Shown here: positions 24,154 to 34,191 of the stretch, piece after piece
Position numbering within the stretch: position 1 is the stretch's first letter
Layout: each line of letters opens with the position of its first letter
NCBI GenBank assembly: GCA_028278545.1
Contig: JANQED010000120.1
Span: forward strand, 222,219-286,218
From: Anaerolineales bacterium
GTDB lineage: Bacteria; Chloroflexota; Anaerolineae; Anaerolineales; UBA11858
Reading direction: 5' to 3'
Length of the DNA stretch: 64,000 nucleotides
Program-made: the position numbers and the translations under genes
The notes under the pieces: model-generated
What the model saw: the letters and a program-made list of their open reading frames with translations, nothing else
Told to the model about the DNA's origin: nothing
Databases searched by the model: none

Positions 24154-25401
24154 TTAGGAACCGTGCTCCTCGCCCAGCATGCGGATCAATCGCTGGATGA
24201 TCTCGGCGGAGACTTCGGCTTTACTCATCAGGGGTAGTTCTTCCTGCTGCCCGTCAGCGTGCAACAGAGTGACGCGGTTGGTATCGACGGCGAAGCCCGC
24301 GTCCACTGCGCTGATATTGTTTGCGGCGATCATATCTAGCCCCTTAGATTTGAGTTTATTTTGAGCATTGGCCAGCAGATCCTGAGATTCGGCGGCAAAC
24401 CCGATCACTACCTCAGGATGTGCTGTTTCTGCGTGCTGATCTTTGACCTCGGATAGAATATCCGGGTTAGCCGTCAGCTCCATGGTGGGGACTCCGGCGA
24501 TCTTTTTGATCTTCTGGTCGGATTGCTGGGAAGGTCGGAAGTCGGCCACTGCCGCGGCCATGAGCAATGCATTGGCCTCCTGGCAGGCGTCCAGCGTGGC
24601 TGACCTCATCTCCTCGGCTGTGCGGACGCGGATAAATTTTGCGCCGATGGGCGGGGATAGATGCGTTGGACCACTGATCAGGGTCACTCGCGCGCCCGCG
24701 TCAAGGGCAGCCTGGGCCAGCGCAAAGCCCTGTCGGCCTGAGGCGCGGTTGCTCAGAAAGCGCACCGGGTCGAGAGGCTCTTGAGTTGCACCCGCAGTGA
24801 CCACTACCTGCTGATCTCGGAGCGGGCCGTTGCGCGCCAGTTGGCAGCGCACATGGCCGATGATTTCGGTAGGCTCGGTCATGCGCCCCTTGGCGACCAG
24901 ACCCGAGGCCAAGTGTCCTTCCTCCGGCCCGATGATCACAGCTCCGCGCTCAACAAGGATGCGCAGGTTCTCCTGCGTGGCGGCGTGGCTGAACATGCCT
25001 GCATCCATAGCTGGAGCGATCATCAGTGGAGAACTGCCCTCACCGGTGCCTAGGGCCAGCGCCGTCAGGCTGAGCAGATCGTCAGCGCTGCCTAGGGCCA
25101 ATTTAGCCATGGTGTGGGCGGTGGCTGGGGCGACGAGCAGCAGATCGGCCTCGTGAGCCAGACCCACATGCAGCACGTGCGCCTGCGCTCCCCACAAATC
25201 GGAGTCCGTGTAGGCTGGCTGCCCCGTCACAGATTGGAAGGTCAGCGGAGAGATGAATTCGGTAGCCGCCTTCGTGAGAATGGCGTTGACCTTCGCACCG
25301 CTCTGAGCCAGCTTACTAGCCAGGTCTGCGGCTTTGTAGACGGCGATGCTGCCGGTAACACCGAGCAGGATTTTAGCTTGAGAGAGAGGAGTGGTGATCA
25401 T
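24154..25401 (-). CDS. coaBC: Phosphopantothenoylcysteine decarboxylase/synthetase CoaBC
   Basis: A 415-residue bifunctional enzyme of coenzyme A synthesis: the C-terminal CoaB half joins cysteine to 4'-phosphopantothenate, and the N-terminal CoaC half decarboxylates the product with FMN. CoaC motifs: LGVTGSIAVYKAADL, the catalytic His in HVGLAHEADLLLVAPATA near residue 78, and APAMDAGMF. CoaB starts near 195 with VVVTAGATQEPLDPVRFLSN and has the nucleotide loop ASGRQGFALA. The CoaC lid reads HLASGLVAKGRM, with Ser where E. coli Dfp has the active-site Cys in ACGD. The ORF is complete and ATG-initiated. Confidence 0.95.
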   Translation of the reverse strand: MITTPLSQAKILLGVTGSIAVYKAADLASKLAQSGAKVNAILTKAATEFISPLTFQSVTGQPAYTDSDLWGAQAHVLHVGLAHEADLLLVAPATAHTMAKLALGSADDLLSLTALALGTGEGSSPLMIAPAMDAGMFSHAATQENLRILVERGAVIIGPEEGHLASGLVAKGRMTEPTEIIGHVRCQLARNGPLRDQQVVVTAGATQEPLDPVRFLSNRASGRQGFALAQAALDAGARVTLISGPTHLSPPIGAKFIRVRTAEEMRSATLDACQEANALLMAAAVADFRPSQQSDQKIKKIAGVPTMELTANPDILSEVKDQHAETAHPEVVIGFAAESQDLLANAQNKLKSKGLDMIAANNISAVDAGFAVDTNRVTLLHADGQQEELPLMSKAEVSAEIIQRLIRMLGEEHGS

Positions 25402-25572
25402 AACCCAATTTTACATCAAAAATGGCCTGGCGGAGATGAGAAGCATTTCTCTACAAGCTAGGCATGTGAAATGCGGCAGCTATCCTGGTTGGTTATCCAT
25501 GCTGTTCAGCGCATGGCTTCATTTACAGAATGGTTAGGAGTTGTGGAAGCGTCTTGTGTGTACATTTAGCCT

Positions 25573-27420
25573 ATGCTAGACTACATTCAGCGGATTATGT
25601 CCGAATCCAGGATGTTTCGTGAAGCCCTCGAGGCGATAGAGAAGAACCAACGTGCCAGAGCGCGCGATCTGTTGACGCGCCTCTTGCGCATGGATAAAGA
25701 GAACCCGGATTACTGGCTCTGGCTGAGTTCCGTAGTGGAGTCTGATAAGGAGCGAGTATTTTGTTTGAAATCCGTGCTCCGCATCGACCCAAATAACCAG
25801 TCCGCTCGGCGTGGACTGCGCCTCATGGGGGAAACGGTAGACGACGGTGAGGTCGAGCCTGTGCCCCCCAAGAAACGGCTGTGGGAGATCGATTTTGGCG
25901 ATGAGGAGAAGACATCTAAGAGAATCATCGCCAACCCAATGCTGCGGCTGCTGGTTTATGGGGGCGGGTGGATCGTTGTGATTGGTCTCGTGCTTGTGGG
26001 GATATTCGCTCCCCGTGGGACTCTGTTTGGTCCGCGCTTGACCATCACGCCAATTCCCTGGTCGGCTACCCCCAGCGGGACGCCAACAGACACGCCGGTT
26101 TTTGTCGCGGCGACCGCAACCCCGGAAATTACCTCAACCCCTCAGCCATTGTGGATGCTGCTTGATGCCACATATACTCCCCGGCCCTTGTATGTCAACA
26201 CGCCCCATCCGCGCAGCGAGGCGTATCAGATTGCCATGCGCGCCCTGGAGCGCGGCGACTATGAGTCAGCTTTGAACTTCATGGAGCAGGTGCAGCGCGA
26301 GAACCCTGAAGCGGCAGACCCATATTACTATATTGGTGAGGCGCACCGTTTCCGGGCGGATTACGATCTGGCTCTACAGGCATACGAAAACGCCATTGCT
26401 TTAGACCCTGAGTTTGCACCAGCTCATCTGGGGCGAGGGTTAGCTCAACAAGCTCAAGATGATGGATATAATGTGGAGTCTGATTTGAAGAAAGCGATTG
26501 CTTTAGCGCCAGATTTTGGGGAGGCTTATTTGGCACTGGCAAGCTATCAGCTTGAGTCGGGCGACCCTGAAGGAGCGTTGACCACTTTGCGGGGTGTCGC
26601 AGATCAGATGTTGGACCACCCACGCTTTTACATGCTCAGAGCGCAAATTCATTTGAGCCTGGGTCAAAATGAAGACGCGTTGAATGATGCCTTAAAGGCC
26701 CACGAATTGGATATCACCGCCTTGCCGGTTTACATGGTTTTGGGTGAAGCTCTCATAAAAAACGATCTATCTGAAGAAGCACTCAACTATATTCAGACCT
26801 ATGGCTCATACAGGCATGACGAACCACTTTATTGGACGATGTTGGGAGCTGCGCAATACATGATTGGTGAAGATTATCAAGAAGCCATGAACTCCCTCGA
26901 TCAGGCTCTGGCTTTGGATGAAGAATTTGGACTCGCCTACCAGTACCGTGGTCTGATCGCCCTGGAAATAGATGAGCCTAAGAAAGCAGTCAACGATTTG
27001 TATCTGGCCCGCACGCTTTTGCCCGATTCCTTTGACCTGAGCTTAGGTCTGGCACGCGCTTTTTGGGCTGACGGCAACGTCAACGATGCCTATATCCAGG
27101 TGAACGCCAGTGAAGTTCTTGCAAGATCAGATCGGGATTTCGGACGGCTATATTACTACCGGGCTCAAATCGCGCATGAACTGTCGCAGTACGACCGCGA
27201 AAAGCTGGATTGGAAAGCACTCCTGGAGCTTCCCGAAGGGGCTGTCCCCGAAATATGGCGCAATGAAGCGAACCAGTCTTTGAATCCCCCCACAGACACA
27301 CCAACCGCAACGTCAACTTTTACCTACACGATAACATTGACGCCTACACTGACGCCCACATTGACCAAGACCCCATCCCCCACGCCAACACGCACACAGT
27401 CACCGAGTGTCACCCCATGA
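25573..27420 (+). CDS. Membrane TPR protein with Thr/Pro-rich linkers
   Basis: A 615-residue protein. Residues 10-95 form a TPR-like helical unit (ALEAIEKNQRARARDLLTRL, VLRIDPNNQSARRGL), then one membrane helix near 130-150 (LLVYGGGWIVVIGLVLVGIF), a Thr/Pro-rich linker, and 9 or 10 TPR units from about 210 to 560 (PYYYIGEAHRFRADYDLALQ, AYENAIALDPEFAPAHLGRG). The C-terminus is another TPT tail. The start at 25573 is uncertain; ATG 25597 is possible. The TPR array after the linker is probably outside the cell, since such linkers usually follow export. It is followed after 17 bases by a large histidine kinase, which may be a functional partner. Confidence 0.85.
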   Translation: MLDYIQRIMSESRMFREALEAIEKNQRARARDLLTRLLRMDKENPDYWLWLSSVVESDKERVFCLKSVLRIDPNNQSARRGLRLMGETVDDGEVEPVPPKKRLWEIDFGDEEKTSKRIIANPMLRLLVYGGGWIVVIGLVLVGIFAPRGTLFGPRLTITPIPWSATPSGTPTDTPVFVAATATPEITSTPQPLWMLLDATYTPRPLYVNTPHPRSEAYQIAMRALERGDYESALNFMEQVQRENPEAADPYYYIGEAHRFRADYDLALQAYENAIALDPEFAPAHLGRGLAQQAQDDGYNVESDLKKAIALAPDFGEAYLALASYQLESGDPEGALTTLRGVADQMLDHPRFYMLRAQIHLSLGQNEDALNDALKAHELDITALPVYMVLGEALIKNDLSEEALNYIQTYGSYRHDEPLYWTMLGAAQYMIGEDYQEAMNSLDQALALDEEFGLAYQYRGLIALEIDEPKKAVNDLYLARTLLPDSFDLSLGLARAFWADGNVNDAYIQVNASEVLARSDRDFGRLYYYRAQIAHELSQYDREKLDWKALLELPEGAVPEIWRNEANQSLNPPTDTPTATSTFTYTITLTPTLTPTLTKTPSPTPTRTQSPSVTP

Positions 27421-27437
27421 AATTCGGTTAGAATTTA

Positions 27438-30400
27438 GTGGATGAGGGACTGCAGACAAATGAAGAATCGGGAAAAGGAACCTCGTTGAAAAAAATGAAA
27501 GCTATTCGTCAAGAGAGCCGCTTATTCTATCGGGCTTTTATGATCGTTATAGGCCTGTCTGTTTTAGCGTTGGTTGCTCTCTCGGAAAGCCCCGTGGATC
27601 ATCAGCTATGGCCCGCGCTTGTTGCGATTGGTTTTGTTGCTTTCCAGGTGAATTTCCCTCTAAGTATCTTTCTTGGCGAGGTCACATTGATTTCGGTGGT
27701 CATATTGGGGAGTGCACTGATCTATGGCGTCCAAACTGCGGTTTGGGTCGCCACCTTTGGAACTATCATTGGCTATGGCGTCCGCAGGATATACAAACCT
27801 GTTCCTTTCGAAAGCCATTCTCGGAAATTTGCGTGGTGGTACGATCTTGGCTTTGATATCAGCGTCAATATCGTCCCCCTTGCGTTGGCTTTTACGATTT
27901 TGGGGGATCCCGATATGGCAGTGCATGCTACATCTGCTGAACAAATGTGGAATATGGCCGTTTTGCCAGCGATTGCTTTCGTGCTTCTACATGGGTTGCT
28001 GATCTGGGTGGACGGCTTTATTCAATGGGGGGCTACGATAGTGACAGATCGCGGCGATCTCATTTTTCTGGCAGCGGTCGAATTGTTATCAGTACCTTTG
28101 TTGCTGGTAGCGGCTGAGGCCTATCCCTATGTAGGCAATAAATTTATTGTCCTGATGGGTGGTATCCCCGCGGTGATTTCTGTACTCCTTTACGGGGTGA
28201 TGGCAGCTCGATCTGATCTCCAAAAACGGGTCATGGAATTGTCTACGCTCAGCCATGTCGGCCAGGCGCTGCGTTCCTCTTTGGATTTGGATGATCTCTT
28301 GCCCATCATCCAAGAACAGGTCATGCAAATTTTTGGGGTAAGCAATTTTTATGTCGCTTTAGTTGACCCCCAAACCGACGAGTTGTGGTACCCACTGGCC
28401 GTGAAAATGGGGGAAGCGCGATCCTGGCCGCGGCGTCCAATGGCTGATCGGCTGACGGATCGGGTCATCAGGGAGCGGGAGACGATTGTCTTGACTCCCC
28501 AGACCCAAAGTGGCCCCAACCCCATTGGTCTGCCAACCAGTGAGGTGACGCCCCAATCCTGGTTGGGGGTGCCTCTGGTAACCCCAGAGAGGGTTATTGG
28601 CTGCTTAGCCGTATTTGATACGCTCAGCGGTGTTGAATTCTCACAATACAATTTAGACTTGCTGACTACCTTATCCGCGCAAGTGAGCATCGCTATTGAG
28701 AATGCTTTGCTCTACGATCAGGTTCAAGAACGGGCATCCCAACTCGAAACGCTGAATCAGCTCACGGGCCAGATCACGGCCAGCCTGGACCTTGAAGAAG
28801 TGATGTCTCAAGTAAGCCAGGCAGTTGCTCAGGTGGGAGGAAGCCAGCGTAGTGCGATCTATTTGTATGATCCCGGTGAGGATGTGGTGCTTTTAGCTTC
28901 ACACCATGGATTATCGGATGAGTTCGTTCAACACAACCTGGCATTCTCGATAGGGCGAGGCCGTAGGACGCGCTGTATGCGCACTGGCAGCCCCACACTG
29001 ACTCCCGACATTTCGGATGCATCATTGCCAGTTGATTTGGTCATTGGCTTCCAGTCTGATGGCATTCAGGCCTTTGGAGATTTCCCGCTCGTAACACCAG
29101 ATGGGCAAATTGGCTTTTTGTCCGTTTTCCATGATGCTCCCCATGAGTTTACCCACGAAGAAATAGAGCTTTTGCAAACATTGGCCGCTCAAGCCGCTTT
29201 GGCCGTGGCGAATGCACAACTGCATTCCACAACGGACGAGAAACTTACCCGCAGAGTTCACCAGCTTGCCATCCTGGAAGCGGTGGGCAGGGAGCTTTCG
29301 GCAGCTTCCCACTCAGAGCAGCTATTCAACTTGATTCTTGATTACGCCATAGATTTCACCCAGGCACCTTATGGCGCCATTACCCTTTATGATCCTGAGA
29401 GTGGGATGGTTCAATTCAAGGCGAAACGTGGTTACAATGTGCCGGTGTTCCTCCTGCTGGATAGCGGCATCACCTTGAGAGCAATGAAGACTGGCCAGGT
29501 GGAAAACGTAGGTGATGTACGCCGTGACCCAGATTTCCTCGATGTAACTGATGGAAGCACACGTTCCCAACTGAGCGTGCCGATTTCCCATGAGGGTGAA
29601 GTTTTAGGGGTGATCACCTTGGAGAGCGAAAGACAAAATGCTTTTTCGCCCAATGAGCAGTCATTGGTCGAGCAGTTAGCCAATCAAGCGGCAGTGGCTT
29701 TAGTCAATGCTGATTTGTATCACGAAACCCAGCGGCATCTCAATGAGCAATCTACGCTTCATCAGGTCTCTGCCCGTTTTGTAGGGTCACTGGATTCTGT
29801 AGCAGTGGTCGACATTTTGTGCCAGGCGTTAAACGCGGTCTCCACTCCGCAGCGACTCGGCATCTTCGTGTGGGATGAAGATTCTTCAACCTATCAGCTG
29901 CAATTGGCTGAGGAGTGCAACGAGGATGGCTGGTTGCCATATGAGTTGGAAGAGCGCATCATAACCAATCTCCCTTTCAGCAATTCGAACAAGCTGCTTT
30001 CAACGGATGGGGGAGTTATAGAGCAGCTTGTCTCTGATGCAGGCGAAGGACAATATGTTGTCTTTCCCATGAGCACTGCCCAACAACTATTAGGGATTGT
30101 GATGCTCAACTTCTCACTCGAGAGTGGTATTTCAGAAAACCTCAGCCGGTTGATCGAGGCAATCGTAGCACAGGGGACGATTGCCATTCAGAACGCCCGT
30201 CTCTTCTCAGAGACAACCCAACGACGCGAACAGCTGGTCGCGGTGATCAACTCCGTTGCCGAAAGTATCGTGATGGTCAATACTGATGGCTTGGTGACGC
30301 TGTCAAATCAACCCGTGTTGAATTTAACTGGATTGACGGCTGAGCAGCTTGCTCAAACCAATTTGAGGGATTTATCGGATGATGTGCTCGCCAGGCTGGG

Positions 30401-31301
30401 CTACCAAGGAGATGAAATTCAAGATCTGCTGGAGAATCTGGTCGAAGGGAAAATGCCCCTCTCGGCTAGGGTGATTTATCAAATCCCGGGCACTGAGCCG
30501 GTCGTTGTGCTTGAGCGGGATACGCAGCCTGTGATGGGCCTGGGCGGGCAAGCTTTGGGGTGGATGATTGTCTGGCGTGATGTAACCGAGGAGTACAAGG
30601 TCAACCAGGAACGCGAGGCCATCGCAGATGCCCTTATCCATGATTTGCGTTCCCCTGTCAGCGCTGTGTTAGGTTCTGTCGATTTGCTTGATGAATCTAT
30701 CCCGGTGGAATTTCACAACGAAATGATCGATCGCTCTTTGCAGGTTGCCCGCCGGGGCGCTAAACGTGTTCTCCGTCTGATAATGTCTCTGTTGGATGTC
30801 GCCCGGATGCAATCGGGCCGCATTGAACTGAATCGCGGCCCGGTCGAGCTGTCGATTTTGGTGCCCGAATTGATGATGGATATCGAAATGGTGGCCGAAG
30901 AATATGGTATTTCGGTGGTGAATGAAGTCGCCGATGATTTGCCGGCGATCTTCGTCGATGAGGATAAAATTTCGCGCGTGATTACTAATTTATTGGATAA
31001 CGCTGTCAAATTCTCGCCAGAGGGTGGTGAAGTTCGTGTTGTCGCTCGAAACGCGGATCAAGAAATCGTTTTCCAGGTTTGGGATCAAGGCCCTGGGGTC
31101 TCTGAAGAATATCGCGCTATTATTTTCGAGAGATTCTCGCAAATCTCTGGTCAATTTGGTCGTTGGCGTGGCGCTGGATTGGGTCTGGCCTTTTGCCGGT
31201 TGGCCGTCGAAGCTCATGGCGGTCGAATTTGGGTTGAAGACCCACCCGAAGGCCAGGGGAGTATCTTTGCGTTTACTTTGCCTCATGACTCGGGCCAATA
31301 A
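27438..31301 (+). CDS. Multi-GAF/PAS sensor histidine kinase
   Basis: A 1287-residue hybrid sensor starting at GTG. Residues 20-250 contain about seven hydrophobic segments forming an integral membrane sensor. Four GAF domains follow (about 265-420, 440-595, 610-770, 780-930), each with the VP-V--E-VIG or ISHEGEVLGVITLE type core. A PAS domain spans about 935-1045 (VINSVAESIVMVNTDGLVTL). HisKA has IHDLRSPVSAVLGSVDLL with His at about 1067. The ATPase domain shows NLLDNAVKFSPEGGE near 1184, DQGPGVS and GAGLGLAFCRLAVEAHGG. All catalytic boxes are intact. There is no receiver domain, so the response regulator must be elsewhere; it likely shares an operon with the TPR membrane protein. Confidence 0.93.
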   Translation: MDEGLQTNEESGKGTSLKKMKAIRQESRLFYRAFMIVIGLSVLALVALSESPVDHQLWPALVAIGFVAFQVNFPLSIFLGEVTLISVVILGSALIYGVQTAVWVATFGTIIGYGVRRIYKPVPFESHSRKFAWWYDLGFDISVNIVPLALAFTILGDPDMAVHATSAEQMWNMAVLPAIAFVLLHGLLIWVDGFIQWGATIVTDRGDLIFLAAVELLSVPLLLVAAEAYPYVGNKFIVLMGGIPAVISVLLYGVMAARSDLQKRVMELSTLSHVGQALRSSLDLDDLLPIIQEQVMQIFGVSNFYVALVDPQTDELWYPLAVKMGEARSWPRRPMADRLTDRVIRERETIVLTPQTQSGPNPIGLPTSEVTPQSWLGVPLVTPERVIGCLAVFDTLSGVEFSQYNLDLLTTLSAQVSIAIENALLYDQVQERASQLETLNQLTGQITASLDLEEVMSQVSQAVAQVGGSQRSAIYLYDPGEDVVLLASHHGLSDEFVQHNLAFSIGRGRRTRCMRTGSPTLTPDISDASLPVDLVIGFQSDGIQAFGDFPLVTPDGQIGFLSVFHDAPHEFTHEEIELLQTLAAQAALAVANAQLHSTTDEKLTRRVHQLAILEAVGRELSAASHSEQLFNLILDYAIDFTQAPYGAITLYDPESGMVQFKAKRGYNVPVFLLLDSGITLRAMKTGQVENVGDVRRDPDFLDVTDGSTRSQLSVPISHEGEVLGVITLESERQNAFSPNEQSLVEQLANQAAVALVNADLYHETQRHLNEQSTLHQVSARFVGSLDSVAVVDILCQALNAVSTPQRLGIFVWDEDSSTYQLQLAEECNEDGWLPYELEERIITNLPFSNSNKLLSTDGGVIEQLVSDAGEGQYVVFPMSTAQQLLGIVMLNFSLESGISENLSRLIEAIVAQGTIAIQNARLFSETTQRREQLVAVINSVAESIVMVNTDGLVTLSNQPVLNLTGLTAEQLAQTNLRDLSDDVLARLGYQGDEIQDLLENLVEGKMPLSARVIYQIPGTEPVVVLERDTQPVMGLGGQALGWMIVWRDVTEEYKVNQEREAIADALIHDLRSPVSAVLGSVDLLDESIPVEFHNEMIDRSLQVARRGAKRVLRLIMSLLDVARMQSGRIELNRGPVELSILVPELMMDIEMVAEEYGISVVNEVADDLPAIFVDEDKISRVITNLLDNAVKFSPEGGEVRVVARNADQEIVFQVWDQGPGVSEEYRAIIFERFSQISGQFGRWRGAGLGLAFCRLAVEAHGGRIWVEDPPEGQGSIFAFTLPHDSGQ

Positions 31302-31379
31302 GTTTTCTTTTCCAACGTCTTAAATTGAATTTCGCTTGTGGGGTCCTAATCTTAGTGGAACAATCTAGCCTCCCAATGA

Positions 31380-32192
31380 TCACGGCAGCAGGTTTAGCGA
31401 TCTCATCGGATCGAAGTGTTCAAACTCCCCGCTGATTCGCCAGCGCGTGTAGGCGGCCTGCTCTTCTGGGGTGGCTAAAGTGTCGAAGAAAGCCATACTT
31501 TCGAAAATGACGCCCGGTGGACCGCTGCGTGTCTCCAGGTGCAAGTGGGCCACCGGGACGAAATAGCCAGTTTTGCCGACATCCCCCAGCACCTGTCCGC
31601 ACTTGACTTGCTGGCCTAATTCCACCAGCGGAGTTTGGCCCAGGTGGGCGTAGAGGTGATAGATGGAATGCCCTGCTGGGATTTCTACGGTCTCGAATAT
31701 TTCATCAGTCAGGAGTTCATTGGGCGTTTCGATGATGACCATATTGCCGTAGGGCAGTCTGTCGTGGATAGCGGCAGCCACACGCCCCGCCATGATGGCT
31801 TGCACGCCTTCCCCCTCGATGGAAGCACGGCCAGCATGGTTGTAATAGGCGAAGTCAACGCCGTGATGACGTTCATCTCTGCCGGGCGGCGGTGGATCAT
31901 AAGGTTGTGAGACGATCTCGGGTAGTTGTTTGAGCGTATGATCGGCCAGGGGAGAGCAGATTCCACGATCGGGGGGCGCGGGAGTAGGCGATGCCGGAGG
32001 AACAGAAGCAACTGCGAGAGAGTCCGTCGGCCCTTGTGTCGCTGTAGCGGTTAGCGGAAGTTCAATCATAGGAGTCAGGCTGGGCATCGTGATTGTGGTC
32101 GGGGAGGGGATATCTATTTCCTCTTCAAAACGAGAGCAAGAAGATTGAACGCCGAGAATGACTACCAAGGAAACTATGATCAGCTTGCGCAT
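31380..32192 (-). CDS. M23-type peptidase lipoprotein
   Basis: A 270-residue exported protein. The signal peptide ends near Cys 19 (VQSSC, an imperfect lipobox). A Ser/Pro/Thr-rich linker (residues 28-75) leads to a LytM-like domain with HHGVDFAYYNHAG near residue 108, a central LYAHLGQTPLVELGQQVKCG near 178, and HLHLET near 217. The HxxxD, HxH pattern of zinc-binding M23 endopeptidases is present, so it could cut peptidoglycan cross-links. It is convergent with the histidine kinase and followed on the other strand by tRNA-Pro. Confidence 0.85.
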   Translation of the reverse strand: MRKLIIVSLVVILGVQSSCSRFEEEIDIPSPTTITMPSLTPMIELPLTATATQGPTDSLAVASVPPASPTPAPPDRGICSPLADHTLKQLPEIVSQPYDPPPPGRDERHHGVDFAYYNHAGRASIEGEGVQAIMAGRVAAAIHDRLPYGNMVIIETPNELLTDEIFETVEIPAGHSIYHLYAHLGQTPLVELGQQVKCGQVLGDVGKTGYFVPVAHLHLETRSGPPGVIFESMAFFDTLATPEEQAAYTRWRISGEFEHFDPMRSLNLLP

Positions 32193-32216
32193 GACCTTAT
32201 TGTATCGTCAAAGTGC

Positions 32217-32245
32217 TTGCATGTTGGCCTGGATTGGACTATAAT
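32217..32245 (+). promoter_or_regulatory. Promoter of tRNA-Pro
   Basis: TTGCAT at 32217-32222 and TATAAT at 32240-32245 with 17-base spacing. The expected start point is about six bases before the tRNA 5' end. Confidence 0.75.
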
Positions 32246-32257
32246 TCCCCCCGCTGT

Positions 32258-32331
32258 CGGGGTGTGGCGCAGTCCGGTAGCGCGCTTCAATGGGGTTGAA
32301 GAGGCCCAGAGTTCAAATCTCTGCACCCCGA
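32258..32331 (+). tRNA. tRNA-Pro(GGG)
   Basis: A 74-base cloverleaf: acceptor CGGGGTG pairs with CACCCCG, discriminator A, D-arm GGCGCAGTCCGGTAGCGC, anticodon stem CTTCA/TGAAG with loop ATGGGGT (anticodon GGG), and T-arm AGAGTTCAAATCTCT. CCA is not encoded. C1-G72 acceptor start is typical of bacterial tRNA-Pro. The 5' half recurs at 34192-34227. Confidence 0.97.
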
Positions 32332-32454
32332 CCTGAGACCGCAATGATGCCAAATATGGCTAATATTGCGGTCTTTCCCGTTAAACTGGGGGCAACGCGC
32401 TGTACCATTGTTCAATCTGAAAATGGCTCTACAAGTGCCGAGAAAAAGTGGCTA

Positions 32455-32482
32455 TTGACTCTCTCTAGTTTTTCTCTATACT
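32455..32482 (+). promoter_or_regulatory. Promoter of the HhH/Excalibur gene
   Basis: TTGACT and TATACT are separated by 16 bases, about 60 bases before the ATG at 32543. Confidence 0.6.
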
Positions 32483-32542
32483 AATAATTGGGATAACAAA
32501 TAATTACCAATTGGCATGTTGCTGGCGAAAGGGGCAATGCAA

Positions 32543-34111
32543 ATGGCCAAAATACTGTTTGACAAAGATTTTTCGGGCGAAAACAGAATCATCCGGTTCT
32601 TGTTTTGGTTACAGCTTGCTATATTGTTGATTGTTGGGATACTCCTATTAATAGCCGAGAAAAATCTGCGAGGGTTGATGCTGTTGCTATCACTGTTTGC
32701 ACTGCTAACTATCTTGGGCGTTATTGGTTACTTGTATTTGCTGTTTACATCAACACCGCAGACAATACAAAAGAAAAAGTATGCCAAGTTATTTTCCGAT
32801 ACTGTGCAAGAACGCCGTGAAGTTGAAGCTCAGACAAGAACTGTAAAGGAGACTAGAGAGAGAATTTCCAGCGACGAAGAGATAGCAATAAATACACGTC
32901 ATGTACAACACCAGAAATTGCTTAACGAATTTAAAGAAGGGAGAATTCGTCTCGATTCAGAAGAGAGGGAGGAACTTGCATCTAACTTAAAGAATCTTCA
33001 AACCCAGCATTTTACTATGGGCTTGGAAGCGACCACAATAGAGGATGCTGAGATTTCGGGCATAGGACCGAAATTAAAGCAACGGCTTATTTCGTCAGGT
33101 ATCTCTACGGCCAATGATATTTCTTATTATGGTGTTGCCCAAGTCAGCGGGTTCGGAGAGGCAAAAGCTCAGAAAGTTGTAGACTGGAGGACAAGTGTTG
33201 AGCAGCATCTAAGGAAAACACAACCTACCAAATTGCCGGCCAAGGTGGAAGAAAGCATGCGGCAAAAGTACAGTCAACAACGCGAATCCATTGACCGCCA
33301 AGAGAAAAACGAAAAAGAGTCTTTGAAAGAAAGCCTCTTCACAATCCAGGAAGAAGCCAAAGAAAGGCATCGTGAGAATGATGGTGTGGAGGAAAAGGCT
33401 CTTGAACAATACGAGCAACTGTCCACTCGGATAGAGGAAGTTGGTGCTGAGCTTCGTGCTTATTCCGAAGTCACCTTTTGGAATTTCCTGATTCAGTGTT
33501 ATAAACATGCCCAACCGTCTGTGGACTCCAGAAAACGAATTTTGGTTATCGCGATCCCGTTCATCATTGCGATAAGTTGTCTGTGTCAGGCATTTGCGGC
33601 AATCGGGACTACCGGAGCAATAATTATTGACCTTATTCCGACATTAACATATACAGCCACCCCAACACCGACATATACTTTTACCCCCACTGAAACACTA
33701 ACTCCCAGCCCAACAAGTACATACACTCCAAGTGCCACCCTTACCCCTAGCATAACACCGAGCCCAACCATAACACTGTCGCCGACAATCACCCTTACGC
33801 CAACTCCACTACCAACAGCAGTCCCTACTTCTCCACCAAACCCAACTTCTCCGCCGCAACCGACTTCTCCGCCGCAACCAACTTCTCCGCCACAACCGAC
33901 TGCTCCGCCCGCAGCCAATCCTACTGCAACACAATCATCAAGTGGCGGTTCTGCTGTATGTAGCTGTTCTGGAAATCAATACAATTGTTCAGATTTCAGC
34001 ACCCACAACCAGGCCCAGGCATGTTATGAATACTGCAAATCCCAGGGGCGCGGTGATGTGCATAGGCTAGATGGAGATAACGACGGGAGCGCCTGCGAAA
34101 GCCTACCCTAA
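32543..34111 (+). CDS. Membrane protein with HhH, TPT linker and Excalibur domain
   Basis: A 522-residue protein. The ATG at 32543 follows GGGG with eight bases of spacing. Two membrane helices lie at about 18-66. A charged coiled-coil region follows (80-160), then paired helix-hairpin-helix motifs (172-225: [35 protein letters not shown]), more coiled coil, and a third membrane helix near 332-358. Beyond it a TPT/PTSPPQ-rich linker (365-465) leads to an Excalibur domain ([33 protein letters not shown]), a Ca-binding fold with the DxDxDG loop. The HhH pair resembles that of COG4248 kinase-HhH proteins. It has its own promoter and is flanked by tRNA-Pro and a partial tRNA-Pro copy. Function unknown. 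Confidence 0.8.
   Translation: MAKILFDKDFSGENRIIRFLFWLQLAILLIVGILLLIAEKNLRGLMLLLSLFALLTILGVIGYLYLLFTSTPQTIQKKKYAKLFSDTVQERREVEAQTRTVKETRERISSDEEIAINTRHVQHQKLLNEFKEGRIRLDSEEREELASNLKNLQTQHFTMGLEATTIEDAEISGIGPKLKQRLISSGISTANDISYYGVAQVSGFGEAKAQKVVDWRTSVEQHLRKTQPTKLPAKVEESMRQKYSQQRESIDRQEKNEKESLKESLFTIQEEAKERHRENDGVEEKALEQYEQLSTRIEEVGAELRAYSEVTFWNFLIQCYKHAQPSVDSRKRILVIAIPFIIAISCLCQAFAAIGTTGAIIIDLIPTLTYTATPTPTYTFTPTETLTPSPTSTYTPSATLTPSITPSPTITLSPTITLTPTPLPTAVPTSPPNPTSPPQPTSPPQPTSPPQPTAPPAANPTATQSSSGGSAVCSCSGNQYNCSDFSTHNQAQACYEYCKSQGRGDVHRLDGDNDGSACESLP
33824..33913 (+). repeat. Five 18-base coding repeats in the linker
   Basis: Five near-identical 18-base units encode [12 protein letters not shown] (three times) and PTAPPA in the wall-spanning linker. 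They differ mainly at third positions. The tandem structure should make the linker length variable between strains. Confidence 0.8.
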
Positions 34112-34191
34112 AGTGAGAGTAGCAAAAACAAATAGTAGTAGTTATAAAGCGCAATTAGCCCCAAGCATGAGTGGTGCGGACTAGAGTTCGA

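Noticed and set aside
26085..27418. Thr/Pro-rich repeats in the TPR gene taken as tandem DNA repeats or CRISPR
   Set aside because: They are irregular coding low-complexity linkers without constant spacers.
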